64,000 nt of DNA from Rhodoferax sp. U2-2l. GTDB lineage: Bacteria > Pseudomonadota > Gammaproteobacteria > Burkholderiales > Burkholderiaceae_C. Location: contig NZ_JAJCTH010000007.1 in NCBI RefSeq assembly GCF_020594515.1, forward strand, positions 113,901-177,900. Direction: 5' to 3'. Positions 18,984-27,326 of the stretch are shown piece by piece. The stretch's first letter is position 1; each line of letters opens with the position of its first letter. The notes under the pieces are model-generated. The model saw only the letters and a program-made list of their open reading frames with translations. It did not search any database and was not told the DNA's origin. A program made the translations under genes and the position numbers.

Positions 18984-20087
18984 TCAATCGCGAAACAGGC
19001 TGCGTTCGGCAAACAGCGGGTTGGTCAGCTCGGAGGTCACGGGTTGGCGGTGGTAACGCTCGATGCGCTCCACCTCGTTTTTGGAACCAAACACACACCC
19101 GATGCGCTGATGCAGGCTGGTGGGCATCACCTGCAGCATCGGGACCTCGCCAGTGGAGGCGCGGCCACCGGCCTGCTCCATGATCATGCCCACCGGGTTG
19201 GCCTCGTACAGCAGGCGCAGACGCCCGGGTTTGCTCAGGTCTTTGGTGTCGCGCGGGTACATGAAGACACCGCCACGCATCAGGATGCGGTGCGCCTCGG
19301 CCACCATCGAGGCGATCCAGCGCATGTTGAAGTCTTTGCCTCGCGGGCCTGTCTTGCCGGCCAGGCATTCGTCCACATAACGCTTGACCGGCGCTTCCCA
19401 GAAACGCGCGTTGGAGGCATTGATGGCAAATTCCTGGGTGTCCTCCGGAATACGCAGCTTGGGGTGGGTCAGCATGAATTCGCCCAGGTTCGGGTCCAGC
19501 GTGAAGCCGTTGACACCGTCACCCACCGTCAGCACCAGCATGGTGGTGGGGCCATACAGCGCATAACCCGCTGCCACCTGCTTGACGCCGGGCTGGAAGA
19601 AATCGGCATCCACCACGTCGCGGCCCGAGTCGATCACGTCCTGCGGCGCCCGCAGGATGCTGAAAATGCTGCCCACCGACACGTTCACATCGATGTTGCT
19701 GGAGCCGTCCAGCGGGTCAAACACGATCAGGTAGTTGCCACGCGGGTAGTGCTTGGGGATCTGGTAGGGGGCATCCATCTCCTCCGAGGCCATGCCCGCC
19801 AGGCTGCCCGACCATTCGGTGCGCTGCATGAAAACATCGTTGGACAACACGTCCAGCTTTTTCTGCGTCTCGCCCTGCACATTGACCGAGCCCCCGGCAT
19901 CTGCCGCGTGGTTGCCCATGACACCGGCCAGTTCGCCATAGGCCACCGCCTTGGCGATGCCTTTGCAGGCCAGCGACACATCCAGAATCAGCGAATTGAA
20001 ATCACCGCTGGCGCTGGGAAAACGACGGCGCTCTTCAATCAGGAACTGCGTCAAGGTCGAACGGTTGGAACGAAGGGTCATGGGCAT
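18984..20087 (-). CDS. cbbF: Fructose-1,6-bisphosphatase class 1
   Basis: 367 residues; an alternative start is two codons further in. The class 1 motifs are clear: the metal-binding [20 protein letters not shown] at about 115-134 and the sugar-phosphate site [15 protein letters not shown]. The enzyme makes fructose 6-phosphate in the regeneration phase of the Calvin cycle and in gluconeogenesis. It lies between cbbE and cbbP in the leftward operon. The length is slightly more than the E. coli enzyme (332), mostly through N- and C-terminal extensions. Confidence 0.94.
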   Translation of the reverse strand: MPMTLRSNRSTLTQFLIEERRRFPSASGDFNSLILDVSLACKGIAKAVAYGELAGVMGNHAADAGGSVNVQGETQKKLDVLSNDVFMQRTEWSGSLAGMASEEMDAPYQIPKHYPRGNYLIVFDPLDGSSNIDVNVSVGSIFSILRAPQDVIDSGRDVVDADFFQPGVKQVAAGYALYGPTTMLVLTVGDGVNGFTLDPNLGEFMLTHPKLRIPEDTQEFAINASNARFWEAPVKRYVDECLAGKTGPRGKDFNMRWIASMVAEAHRILMRGGVFMYPRDTKDLSKPGRLRLLYEANPVGMIMEQAGGRASTGEVPMLQVMPTSLHQRIGCVFGSKNEVERIERYHRQPVTSELTNPLFAERSLFRD

Positions 20088-20128
20088 GGCGAAACTCCCG
20101 ATTAATTAAATTTTGTCGTGCCTGAGGC

Positions 20129-20827
20129 TTATGCCGCCTGGGCTGCCGTGCGCAGCGCCTGCATGATGGTCTTGTAGCCGCCGTCGGCATCGGGCGCGCC
20201 AAACACGGCGCTGCCCGCCACGCAGGTGTCGGCCCCTGCAGCCACAATCTCGGCGATGTTGTCGGTCTTGACGCCGCCATCCACTTCCAGCCAGATGGGC
20301 TGGCCACCCGCGGCCACATGCGCGTCGATCCGGGCGCGCACCGCACGCAGCTTGTCCAACGTGCTGGGGATGAACTTTTGCCCGCCAAAACCGGGGTTGA
20401 CACTCATCAGCAAAATCATGTCGAGCTTGTCCATGACGTGGTCCAGCACGCTCAGCGGGGTCGCCGGGTTGAGCACCAGCCCGGCCTTGCAGCCCAGCTC
20501 GCGGATCATGGCGAGACTGCGGTCCACGTGTTTGGAGGCTTCAGGATGAAACGTGATGATGTTGGCACCGGCCTTGGCAAACAGCGGGATGATCGCGTCC
20601 ACCGGTTCCACCATCAGGTGCACGTCGATCGGGATGCTGACATGCGGCCGGATGGCTTCGCACACCAGCGGGCCAATGGTCAGGTTGGGCACGTAATGGT
20701 TGTCCATCACATCAAAATGCACCAGGTCACAACCGGCGGCTTCGATGGCACGCACCTCCTCACCCAAGCGGGAAAAGTCGGCCGACAAAATGCTTGGGGC
20801 CAAACGCAGAACGGGGTTGGAGCTCAT
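20129..20827 (-). CDS. cbbE: Ribulose-phosphate 3-epimerase
   Basis: 232 residues, a full TIM barrel: [37 protein letters not shown] with the metal-binding His/Asp, then [20 protein letters not shown] and the phosphate-binding LEVDGGVK. It interconverts xylulose 5-phosphate and ribulose 5-phosphate. It lies second in the leftward operon, 45 bases after cbbY and 41 before cbbF. Confidence 0.94.
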   Translation of the reverse strand: MSSNPVLRLAPSILSADFSRLGEEVRAIEAAGCDLVHFDVMDNHYVPNLTIGPLVCEAIRPHVSIPIDVHLMVEPVDAIIPLFAKAGANIITFHPEASKHVDRSLAMIRELGCKAGLVLNPATPLSVLDHVMDKLDMILLMSVNPGFGGQKFIPSTLDKLRAVRARIDAHVAAGGQPIWLEVDGGVKTDNIAEIVAAGADTCVAGSAVFGAPDADGGYKTIMQALRTAAQAA

Positions 20828-20872
20828 GGGGGGTCTTTCAGAAGTTTAAAAAAGGGGGTGGCCGAGGTGCGC

Positions 20873-21592
20873 TCAGGCTCGCCAAGAATTCTGCCAGTCG
20901 CGCAGTTGTGCCAATGTGACCTGGCGCAAGTCGGGCACAACGCGTAGCGCATCACCGAAGTCGTGGTGCAGCGTGTAACGGTTGGTGGTGATCAGCGTTG
21001 CCAGACCCGCCGCCGTGGCAGCGCGCAGCCCGTTGCTGGAGTCCTCGATCACCAGGCACTGGCAAGCGGGCAAATCCAGCTCGGCCAGCACCTGCAGATA
21101 CACCTGCGGGTGCGGCTTTTTGAGCGGTGCGGTGGCTGCATCACCAATGGCGGCAAAGTGCTCGCGCCAGTGTTCGCCCAGCGGACCACGCAACAAAGCG
21201 GCAATGTTGACCGGCGTGGTGGTGGTGGCAATGGCCAGCTTCAGCCCCGCTTGGCGCGCCTCGTGGATCAGCGCCAGCACGCCAGGGCGCAAGCTCACCC
21301 GGCCGCTGTTGACCAGGTTTTCATAGATGGTGGTCTTGCACGCGTGGATCTGGTCAATCTGCCCTTGCACCGCCTGCGCATCCAGCGCCGGGTCCAGCTG
21401 CTGCCAGTAGCGCAGGATGCGCTCCTTGCCGCCCGACACATCCAGCAGATGCAGGTACATCTCGTCGGTCCAGACCCAGTCCATGCCCTGCTCGGCAAAA
21501 GCGCGGTTGAAAGCCTCCAGATGGGCACTTTCGGTCTCGGCCAGCGTGCCATCCACATCAAAAATCAAGGCTTGCAAAGCACCAGAGGCCAT
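20873..21592 (-). CDS. cbbY: CbbY-type HAD phosphatase
   Basis: 239 residues. HAD motif I is IFDVDGTLAETESAHLEAF (residues 9-27), motif II IATTTTPVNI, and motif III/IV KKPHPQVYL with VIEDSSNGLRAATAAGL. CbbY enzymes hydrolyse xylulose 1,5-bisphosphate, a tight-binding inhibitor that RubisCO makes by mistake. It is the promoter-proximal gene of the leftward cbb operon and is transcribed divergently from cbbR. The ATG at 21592 is followed by an immediate family match. Confidence 0.9.
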   Translation of the reverse strand: MASGALQALIFDVDGTLAETESAHLEAFNRAFAEQGMDWVWTDEMYLHLLDVSGGKERILRYWQQLDPALDAQAVQGQIDQIHACKTTIYENLVNSGRVSLRPGVLALIHEARQAGLKLAIATTTTPVNIAALLRGPLGEHWREHFAAIGDAATAPLKKPHPQVYLQVLAELDLPACQCLVIEDSSNGLRAATAAGLATLITTNRYTLHHDFGDALRVVPDLRQVTLAQLRDWQNSWRA

Positions 21593-21647
21593 GGAAAAGT
21601 GTCCTTTAGTTAACGCGGGGATACCGACAAATGTGCGACATAGGTTT

Positions 21648-21682
21648 ACTTTAATCGCGCCAACTCATAAACTCTAATCACG
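21648..21682 (+). promoter_or_regulatory. Direct repeat in the cbbY-cbbR divergent promoter region
   Basis: ACTTTAATCGCG at 21648-21659 and ACTCTAATCACG at 21671-21682 match at 10 of 12 bases and start 23 bases apart, about two helical turns, so both face the same side of the DNA. Such phased repeats are common for LysR-type regulators like CbbR. Binding is inferred. Confidence 0.4.
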
Positions 21683-21695
21683 TTTTATTGAAAAA

Positions 21696-21715
21696 TCATC
21701 AGTGCAGCCTGATGA
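21696..21715. promoter_or_regulatory. Palindrome at the cbbR start, candidate CbbR site
   Basis: TCATCAG at 21696-21702 and CTGATGA at 21709-21715 are perfect inverted repeats with a 6-base centre. The core ATCAG-N6-CTGAT recurs in the cbbM promoter (25274-25289). It contains TCA-N8-TGA, compatible with the TNA-N7/8-TNA pattern reported for CbbR. It overlaps the N-terminal codons of a longer possible cbbR start, which favours the later ATG at 21733. Confidence 0.55.
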
Positions 21716-21732
21716 AATACAGGGATAAGCAG

Positions 21733-22644
21733 ATGCGCCCTTACACCTTCAAACAGATCCAGACGTTCATGGAAGTGGCGCGCCAGCGCTCGGTGTCCAA
21801 AGCAGCCGAACGGCTGTTTGTGACCCAGCCCGCGGTGTCGATGCAACTGCGCCAGCTGGAGGACGCTTTTGGCCTGGCGCTGGTGGAGCCGATGGGGCGC
21901 AACATCCGGCTCACCGCCGCTGGTGAAGCGTTCTTGACCTACGCCACCAACGCCATGGGCCAGTTCAAGGACCTGGAAGCACTGATGGCCGAGCATGTCG
22001 GCCTGAAAAAAGGCCGCATCGATCTGGCCGTGGTCAGCACCTCCAAATACTTCATCCCGATGCTGCTGGTGCGCTTTTCCAGGCTGTTTCCGGGCATCGA
22101 TGTGCACCTCAACATCGACAACCGCGACAACGTGCTGGGCCTGATGACCCGTTTTGAGGCCGATCTGGTGGTGATGGGCCGCGCGCCCAGCCACCTGGAC
22201 TGCGAGGCCACCGCCTTCGCCACCAACCCGCTGGTGATGGTGGCGCCGCCCGACCACCCGCTGGCTCGGCGCAAAAATCTGCCCTTCGAGGTGCTGGCCG
22301 AGCATCGCTTTGTGGTGCGTGAAGACGGCTCGGGCACCCGCGCGGCCATGCAACGCCTGTTTGAAGAACACCACACCGAGCTGAAAGTGGTGATGGGCCT
22401 GCCCAGCAACGAAACCATCAAACAGGCAGTGATGGCCGGCATGGGGCTGAGCTTTCTGTCGATGCGCACGATTCGCCACGAACTGGCCAGCGGCCACATC
22501 GCGCTGCTGGATGTGCAAGGCCTGCCGCAGATCAACCACTGGTATGTGACGCACCTGAGCAGCAAAAAACTCTCCCCCGCGGCCCGCGCATTCAAGGAAT
22601 TTCTGATCGAGCAAGGCGGTGCGCTGATGGACACCTGGAGCTGA
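21733..22644 (+). CDS. cbbR: LysR-type regulator CbbR
   Basis: 303 residues from the ATG at 21733; a start at 21688 would add 15 residues across the palindrome above and is less likely. The N-terminal winged helix is FKQIQTFMEVARQRSVSKAAERLFVTQPAVSMQ (given in pieces: SKAAERLFVTQPAVSMQLRQ is the recognition region). The effector domain includes SKYFIPMLLVRF and NRDNVLGLM. CbbR activates cbb operons in response to metabolites such as RuBP or NADPH. The divergent position next to cbbY and the nearby cbbM support this over other LysR proteins. Confidence 0.9.
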   Translation: MRPYTFKQIQTFMEVARQRSVSKAAERLFVTQPAVSMQLRQLEDAFGLALVEPMGRNIRLTAAGEAFLTYATNAMGQFKDLEALMAEHVGLKKGRIDLAVVSTSKYFIPMLLVRFSRLFPGIDVHLNIDNRDNVLGLMTRFEADLVVMGRAPSHLDCEATAFATNPLVMVAPPDHPLARRKNLPFEVLAEHRFVVREDGSGTRAAMQRLFEEHHTELKVVMGLPSNETIKQAVMAGMGLSFLSMRTIRHELASGHIALLDVQGLPQINHWYVTHLSSKKLSPAARAFKEFLIEQGGALMDTWS

Positions 22645-22664
22645 GCCAGGGCCGGTCGTCGGCG

Positions 22665-23576
22665 TCAGGTCAGCAAAAAGTTTGCATCCGGCTGGGGCAC
22701 GGGCGGGGGCACCTCGCCCAGCATTTCCAGCAGGCTGGCGTGGACGCTGGCCACGATGGCATCCAGCGCCAGGTCGTTGTCGGCCAGGCCGAACGGGTCC
22801 TCAATTTCGTCGCTCAGGGCCTCCAGGGCGAAGAAGGTGTAGGACACAAAGCTCACCACCAGCGGTGTCATCAGCCCGATGCTGTCCACCAGCCCAAAGG
22901 GCAACAGCGCACAGTACAGGTAAACGCTGCGGTGCAGCACCACCGAATAAGCGAACGGCAAGGGCGTGTTGGCAATGCGTTCGCAGCAGCCCAAGGCCAG
23001 TGACAGGGCGTCCAGTGAGCTCTCCATCTTCTGTGCCAGCATCGGGTCGAGCCGCCGGGCTTCGCGCCAGCCCTGCAGCTGGCGGCCAAGCCACAGCAAC
23101 ACCAGCGTCGGGGCCGAACGGGCGCTGATCAACTGCCTGCACACGTCGTCAGGCAGCAAGTCGTCGGTTCCAATCGTTGCTTTTTGACCACGAAGCTGGT
23201 TGCGCATGGTGCAGGAAAACGCCATCAGACCCAGCACAAAGGGACGAACCGGCGAACCTGCGGTCACCAGGGTCAGGGCCTGACGGGTCAGGTTACGGGA
23301 TTCCACCAGCACACAACCCCATTGCTTGCGAGCCTCCCAGTAACGGTCGTAACTGGCGTTGATGCGAAAACCCAGAAAAATGGCGAACGCCACACCCATC
23401 AACGAAAACGGACTGGCATTGAGCGTCACTTTCCATAAAAACAACTGCCCGTGCGCCATCACCACGACACACGACAGGGCAAAAATAAACAGCTGCTGAC
23501 CGTAAATACGGTGCACCAGGGAGCCCCGGCGCACAAACAGCAAACGGATCCAATGGGGACGAGGACGAACAATCAC
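22665..23576 (-). CDS. Bestrophin-like (RFP-TM/UPF0187) anion channel
   Basis: 303 residues with two membrane helices near 25-45 and 50-70 and a hydrophobic pair near 215-250. It opens with PHWIRLLFVRRGSLVHRIYGQQL and carries NASYDRYWEARKQWG, the typical bacterial bestrophin (YneE) signature. Such proteins form pentameric channels; the ion is uncertain. Bestrophin-like proteins import bicarbonate in algae, so the position beside cbb genes is suggestive, but YneE homologues are widespread outside autotrophs. Convergent with cbbR, 20 bases apart. Confidence 0.85.
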   Translation of the reverse strand: MIVRPRPHWIRLLFVRRGSLVHRIYGQQLFIFALSCVVVMAHGQLFLWKVTLNASPFSLMGVAFAIFLGFRINASYDRYWEARKQWGCVLVESRNLTRQALTLVTAGSPVRPFVLGLMAFSCTMRNQLRGQKATIGTDDLLPDDVCRQLISARSAPTLVLLWLGRQLQGWREARRLDPMLAQKMESSLDALSLALGCCERIANTPLPFAYSVVLHRSVYLYCALLPFGLVDSIGLMTPLVVSFVSYTFFALEALSDEIEDPFGLADNDLALDAIVASVHASLLEMLGEVPPPVPQPDANFLLT

Positions 23577-23596
23577 AAGGGCATGTGCGGCCAGTG

Positions 23597-23620
23597 CGGC
23601 CGCTTTAGTCAGAGCGGCCG
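23597..23620. promoter_or_regulatory. GC-rich inverted repeat upstream of the bestrophin-like gene
   Basis: CGGCCGCT at 23597-23604 and AGCGGCCG at 23613-23620 are perfect 8-base inverted repeats with an 8-base loop, 20 bases upstream of the bestrophin-like start. It could be an operator or an mRNA leader hairpin for that gene. Function is unknown. Confidence 0.35.
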
Positions 23621-23656
23621 ATTGTCACACCGCCCGTCAGGTCATTCACGGTTTAT

Positions 23657-23670
23657 TAGGGTTTACCCTA
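23657..23670. promoter_or_regulatory. Palindrome TAGGGT-TT-ACCCTA upstream of the 91-residue gene
   Basis: A perfect 6+6 inverted repeat centred 48 bases before the ATG at 23712 and followed by TATACT (23669-23674), a good -10 candidate. The palindrome would overlap the region between -35 and -10, a typical repressor site. No regulator is assigned. Confidence 0.45.
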
Positions 23671-23711
23671 TACTGCGGTGCAACATTATTGGTTTCGAAA
23701 GGAACAACACC

Positions 23712-23987
23712 ATGACAGAAGCCACTTTGAAGCCCTCAAGTCAGACCCCAAACACCCAACGCCTCGCTGGCGTCCTGCAAGAAATGGCGATCGCCACCAA
23801 AAAGCAGGCCACCGCCTGGTGGACCACCCTCACCCATCGCGCCCACCCCGGCCCGCTGACCAGCGCGCGCCAGGAAGCCGACACATTGCGCGAGTATGCC
23901 GACCAGCTTTACCGCACCGACCCGCGCTACGCGCACGACCTGTACGCCGCCGCCACCCGGCACGAACTCGCCGCCACGGCCACCTGA
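23712..23987 (+). CDS. Small soluble protein of unknown function (91 aa)
   Basis: Start ATG at 23712, preceded by AAAGGAACAACACC with a ribosome site. The protein is helical: an N-terminal Ser/Thr/Gln-rich part, a Trp pair (KKQATAWWTTLTHR) and a C-terminal segment ADTLREYADQLYRTDPRYA followed by DLYAAATRHE. No signal peptide or membrane helix. Similar C-terminal patterns (RTDPxxAxDLxAAAxRHE) occur in small betaproteobacterial proteins of unknown role. It has its own promoter palindrome and is followed 102 bases later by another small gene. Confidence 0.6.
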   Translation: MTEATLKPSSQTPNTQRLAGVLQEMAIATKKQATAWWTTLTHRAHPGPLTSARQEADTLREYADQLYRTDPRYAHDLYAAATRHELAATAT

Positions 23988-24089
23988 ACCCTGCCAACCG
24001 CGCCTGAGGCGCACACCGGCGTCATTTTTTCTCCCCGCAGCAACCGGGCGACCCCCGACTTGACCTGCACCCACTTTGGAGGACTTACC

Positions 24090-24284
24090 ATGTCCCTGAT
24101 CACCAACTTCGGGCAAACCACTGCCCTCATCCTGGGCTTGCCCTTTGACCTGGCCCGCGCCAACTACGCCAGCGCTGTGCGCCTTGGCCTTCTGGAAAAC
24201 TCGCTGCTGGAATCGGCCCGCTTTGAGCGTGAGCTCAGCAAAATCGAACGCCTGAGCCTGGGGCTGTGGGCGCGGCGGGTGTAA
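24090..24284 (+). CDS. Small hypothetical protein (64 aa)
   Basis: ATG at 24090 with a strong ribosome site TTTGGAGGACTTACC just upstream, which is the main evidence that it is translated. The 64 residues form an amphipathic sequence: MSLITNFGQTTALILGLPFD, then LARANYASAVRLGLLENSLL and a charged RFERELSKIERLSLGLWARRV end. Not recognised. The hydrophobic N-terminus is too short for a clear membrane span. It converges with parA, with a small hairpin (ATGCGC-TTCTG-GCGCAT, 24344-24360) in between. Confidence 0.6.
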   Translation: MSLITNFGQTTALILGLPFDLARANYASAVRLGLLENSLLESARFERELSKIERLSLGLWARRV

Positions 24285-24367
24285 AGCCCCCTCCACCGGG
24301 ATACCCCCCAAGACGGCCAACTTCAGCCAACATCACCCAGACATGCGCTTCTGGCGCATCGTCCCCG

Positions 24368-25135
24368 CTACCCTCGCAAGCCGTTGTGCAGCGCAATGAG
24401 CGCCAGCGTGATCTTGTGGCTGGGGTCGAGGTAAACCATGGGCAAACACCGCTCATGCGACTCGCGGATGCGCACCGACGCTGGCAAATACGGCTGCAGC
24501 ACCGGCAGGCCTTCGTCAATCAGCTCGGCGACCATGCGCTGGGGCAGGTTGGCGCGCGGCTGAAACTGGTTGACCACGATGCCGTCCACCTGCAGCTCAG
24601 GGTTGTGATCGGCGCGGATTTCCTGCACGTTGTCGAGCAGGGTGTAGAGCGCCTGGCGCGAGAAGCTGTCGCAGTCAAACGGAATCAGGCAGCCGCTGGC
24701 GCCGATCAGCGCGGCGCGGGTGTAGAAGTTGAGTGCGGGCGCGGTGTCGATGTAGATGCGGTCATAGGTGGTGGCCAGTTGCTGCAGCGCCTCGCGCAGC
24801 TTGTAGATTTTCTGGCGTGATTCGAGCTTGACCACCAGCTCGGTGAGCGCCGGGCTCGATGGCATCACATCCAGGTTCTCAAACGGCGACTCCACCACAA
24901 AATGCGTGGGAGGTGTGCTCTTGAAACTGTAGCTCAGCGTGTTTTCAAAAAAGTCTGCCACGGTGGGCTGGCCCTCGGCCACCGGGCCGCCCAGCAGGTA
25001 ACTGGTGGAGTTGCCTTGCGGGTCCAGGTCGATCACCAGGGTGCGCAGCCCCTGGCTGGCGCTGATGGCGGCCAGGTTGCAGGTGATGGTGGACTTGCCA
25101 ACGCCCCCTTTTTGGTTGAACACGACGATGGGCAT
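24368..25135 (-). CDS. parA: ParA/Soj-family ATPase
   Basis: 255 residues. The deviant Walker A FNQKGGVGKSTI is at residues 6-17, the A-prime motif LVIDLDPQGNST near 33-44 and Walker B IYIDTAPALN near 150. These proteins form ATP-dependent gradients on the nucleoid that position plasmids, chromosomes or protein assemblies. No parB or parS is visible and the locus is not an origin. The gene is divergent from cbbM with 246 bases between them. Carboxysome-positioning McdA is a ParA relative, but no carboxysome shell gene is in the window. Confidence 0.88.
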   Translation of the reverse strand: MPIVVFNQKGGVGKSTITCNLAAISASQGLRTLVIDLDPQGNSTSYLLGGPVAEGQPTVADFFENTLSYSFKSTPPTHFVVESPFENLDVMPSSPALTELVVKLESRQKIYKLREALQQLATTYDRIYIDTAPALNFYTRAALIGASGCLIPFDCDSFSRQALYTLLDNVQEIRADHNPELQVDGIVVNQFQPRANLPQRMVAELIDEGLPVLQPYLPASVRIRESHERCLPMVYLDPSHKITLALIALHNGLRG

Positions 25136-25273
25136 ACAAAACTCCTTTGAGGCTGCAAAACGGGTGCGGATGTGCGTGCCATTGTCTTTGAAATTGATGG
25201 CTTTCTTGACAGAGAACGTTGCCGTGGTGGCTTTGACCGAGGTGCGTCGGGCCGTGGGGGTGGACTGTCACCC

Positions 25274-25289
25274 ATCAGATTTTTCTGAT
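25274..25289. promoter_or_regulatory. Palindrome upstream of cbbM, candidate CbbR site
   Basis: ATCAGA-TTTT-TCTGAT at 25274-25289, about 93 bases before the cbbM start, shares ATCAG-N6-CTGAT with the cbbR-cbbY region. A second small palindrome TTCAT-G-ATGAA lies at 25313-25323, and TATAGT at 25334-25339 may be the cbbM -10 element. Regulation by the CbbR encoded 3 kb upstream is inferred from the shared sequence. Confidence 0.55.
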
Positions 25290-25381
25290 CAGACTGGCAA
25301 TTTATTTGAATTTTCATGATGAATATGCCTGTCTATAGTTCAGACCATCACTAACCCGACTGCACTCACAGGAGTTACCCC

Positions 25382-26761
25382 ATGGATCAATCGAACCGCT
25401 ACGCCGACCTGAGCCTCAAGGAAGAAGACCTCATTGCCGGGGGTAAACACATTCTGGTGGCCTACAAAATGGCACCGAAGCCCGGCTATGGCTACCTGGA
25501 AGCGGCGGCGCACTTTGCGGCGGAATCGTCCACGGGGACCAATGTGGAAGTCAGCACCACCGACGACTTCACCCGCGGTGTGGACGCGCTGGTGTATTAC
25601 ATCGACGAAGCTACCGAAGACATGCGCATTGCCTACCCGATCGACCTGTTCGACCGCAACATGACCGACGGCCGCATGATGATCGTGTCGTTCCTCACCT
25701 TGGTGATCGGCAACAACCAGGGCATGGGCGACATCAAACACGCCAAGATCCACGACTTTTACATGCCTGAGCGCGCCATCCAGCTGTTTGACGGCCCGAG
25801 CAAGGACATCTCCGACATGTGGCGCATCCTGGGCCGCCCGATGAAAGATGGCGGCTACATTGCCGGCACCATCATCAAGCCCAAGCTGGGCCTGCGCCCC
25901 GAGCCGTTTGCCGCAGCTGCCTACCAGTTCTGGCTGGGTGGCGACTTCATCAAGAACGACGAGCCACAAGGCAACCAGGTATTCTGCCCAGCCAAGAAGG
26001 TGTACCCGTTGGTCTATGACGCGATGAAGCGCGCCCAGGACGAAACCGGCCAGGCCAAGCTGTTCTCAGCCAACATCACCGCCGACGACCACTACGAAAT
26101 GTGCGCCCGGGCTGACTTCATTCTGGAAGCCTTCGGCCCGGACGCCGACAAAGTGGCTTTCCTGGTGGACGGTTTTGTCGGCGGCCCCGGCATGGTCACC
26201 ACCGCGCGCCGTCAGTACCCCAACCAGTACCTGCACTACCACCGCGCCGGCCACGGCATGATCACATCACCATCGGCAAAACGCGGTTACACCGCCTTTG
26301 TGCTGGCCAAGATTTCGCGTCTGCAAGGGGCCAGCGGCATCCACGTCGGCACCATGGGATACGGCAAGATGGAGGGCGAGAACGATGACCGCAACATCGC
26401 CTACATGATCGAGCGTGATGAGTGCCAGGGCCCGGTTTATTTCCAGAAGTGGTACGGCATGAAGCCCACCACCCCGATCATTTCAGGAGGCATGAACGCC
26501 TTGCGCCTGCCGGGCTTCTTCAAGAACCTGGGCCACGGCAACGTGATCAACACCTCGGGCGGCGGCTCCTACGGCCACATCGACAGCCCCGCAGCCGGTG
26601 CCATTTCTCTGCGTCAGTCGTATGAATGCTGGAAGAGCGGCGCTGACCCGATCGAGTTTGCCAAGGAGCACAAAGAGTTTGCCCGCGCATTTGAGTCGTT
26701 CCCGGGTGACGCCGACAAGTTGTTCCCGGGCTGGCGCGAGAAGCTGGGCGTGCATAAATAA
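25382..26761 (+). CDS. cbbM: Ribulose-1,5-bisphosphate carboxylase/oxygenase, form II
   Basis: 459 residues, the form II length, with no small-subunit gene nearby. Active-site segments are [19 protein letters not shown] (catalytic Lys) and [16 protein letters not shown] (the carbamylated Lys and its metal ligands Asp and Glu). [19 protein letters not shown] and [14 protein letters not shown] (phosphate loop) follow. The ribosome site CAGGAGTTACCCC precedes the ATG. Form II enzymes work best at high CO2 and low O2, which fits a facultative anaerobe. A strong terminator follows, before cbbQ. Confidence 0.97.
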   Translation: MDQSNRYADLSLKEEDLIAGGKHILVAYKMAPKPGYGYLEAAAHFAAESSTGTNVEVSTTDDFTRGVDALVYYIDEATEDMRIAYPIDLFDRNMTDGRMMIVSFLTLVIGNNQGMGDIKHAKIHDFYMPERAIQLFDGPSKDISDMWRILGRPMKDGGYIAGTIIKPKLGLRPEPFAAAAYQFWLGGDFIKNDEPQGNQVFCPAKKVYPLVYDAMKRAQDETGQAKLFSANITADDHYEMCARADFILEAFGPDADKVAFLVDGFVGGPGMVTTARRQYPNQYLHYHRAGHGMITSPSAKRGYTAFVLAKISRLQGASGIHVGTMGYGKMEGENDDRNIAYMIERDECQGPVYFQKWYGMKPTTPIISGGMNALRLPGFFKNLGHGNVINTSGGGSYGHIDSPAAGAISLRQSYECWKSGADPIEFAKEHKEFARAFESFPGDADKLFPGWREKLGVHK

Positions 26762-26808
26762 GCATTTCGCCCATAGCGTCATCTCGGAGCATTGGTAAAA
26801 ATGCAACT

Positions 26809-26847
26809 GCGGGGTAGTTTGTTGCGGCAGGCTACCCCGCGTTTTTT
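26809..26847 (+). terminator. Rho-independent terminator after cbbM
   Basis: A 9-base perfect stem, GCGGGGTAG (26809-26817) with CTACCCCGC (26832-26840), a 14-base loop and a run of six T (26842-26847). It lies 48 bases after the cbbM stop. It should end most cbbM transcripts, so cbbQO is probably expressed by read-through or from a promoter in the 480 bases that follow. Confidence 0.85.
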
Positions 26848-27108
26848 GTGCAGCGTTTTGCTTGGCGAAGGGGTTTCGTCTCCTTTTTTGGGAGTTTTGG
26901 GGCGACAAGTTACCGTGGGCGACTTTCGTGGAAGGCACGTTGCGACGGGATGCCCTGCGCCGCGAATGTCCCCCGAAAGCGGCCTCCCGGCCACTTTCTC
27001 CTCCTTAATTTCGCTCTGCAGGGCAACCCATCACAACATGCCCGAGACGACGTTGGTACCAAACATAGGGGAAATTCATTCATGCACTTTGATTGCCCAC
27101 ACCGTCAA

Positions 27109-27200
27109 GCAGCGTGCGTTGGGTATCTGACGCAGCGGCATCAAGGAGGAGCCCGCAGGGCGGGGGACAGCCGCGGAGTCGGATACCCAGCGCGCGCTGC
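27109..27200. repeat. Long hairpin element in the cbbM-cbbQ gap
   Basis: GCAGCGTGCGTTGGGTATC (27109-27127) pairs with GATACCCAGCGCGCGCTGC (27182-27200): 19 pairs, two of them G-U. The interior continues the fold (TGACGCAGCGGC with GCCGCGGAGTCG, imperfect) around AAGGAGGAGCCCGCAGGGC. Apart from this and the terminator, I see no gene in 26762-27326. The look is that of a dispersed repeat or a structured RNA leader upstream of cbbQ. Confidence 0.6.
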
Positions 27201-27326
27201 GGTTAAAGCCAACAGTCTTCTGACCTCTGACTCAAACCCCAACAGCGTCAAAAATCCCACCGCCCGCGCACACCAGACGACCTGACCAGTAACCTGTCAG
27301 CCACAACGATCACGCAGGAACCCACC

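Noticed and set aside
24368..26761. Carboxysome locus (parA as mcdA beside RubisCO)
   Set aside because: RubisCO is form II, and no shell protein, CsoS2 or carbonic anhydrase gene is present.
26483..27130. Minus- and plus-strand frames of 70-150 codons across the cbbM-cbbQ gap
   Set aside because: They run through the terminator hairpin and into cbbM antisense, without ribosome sites or recognisable folds. The region is better read as non-coding with structured elements.
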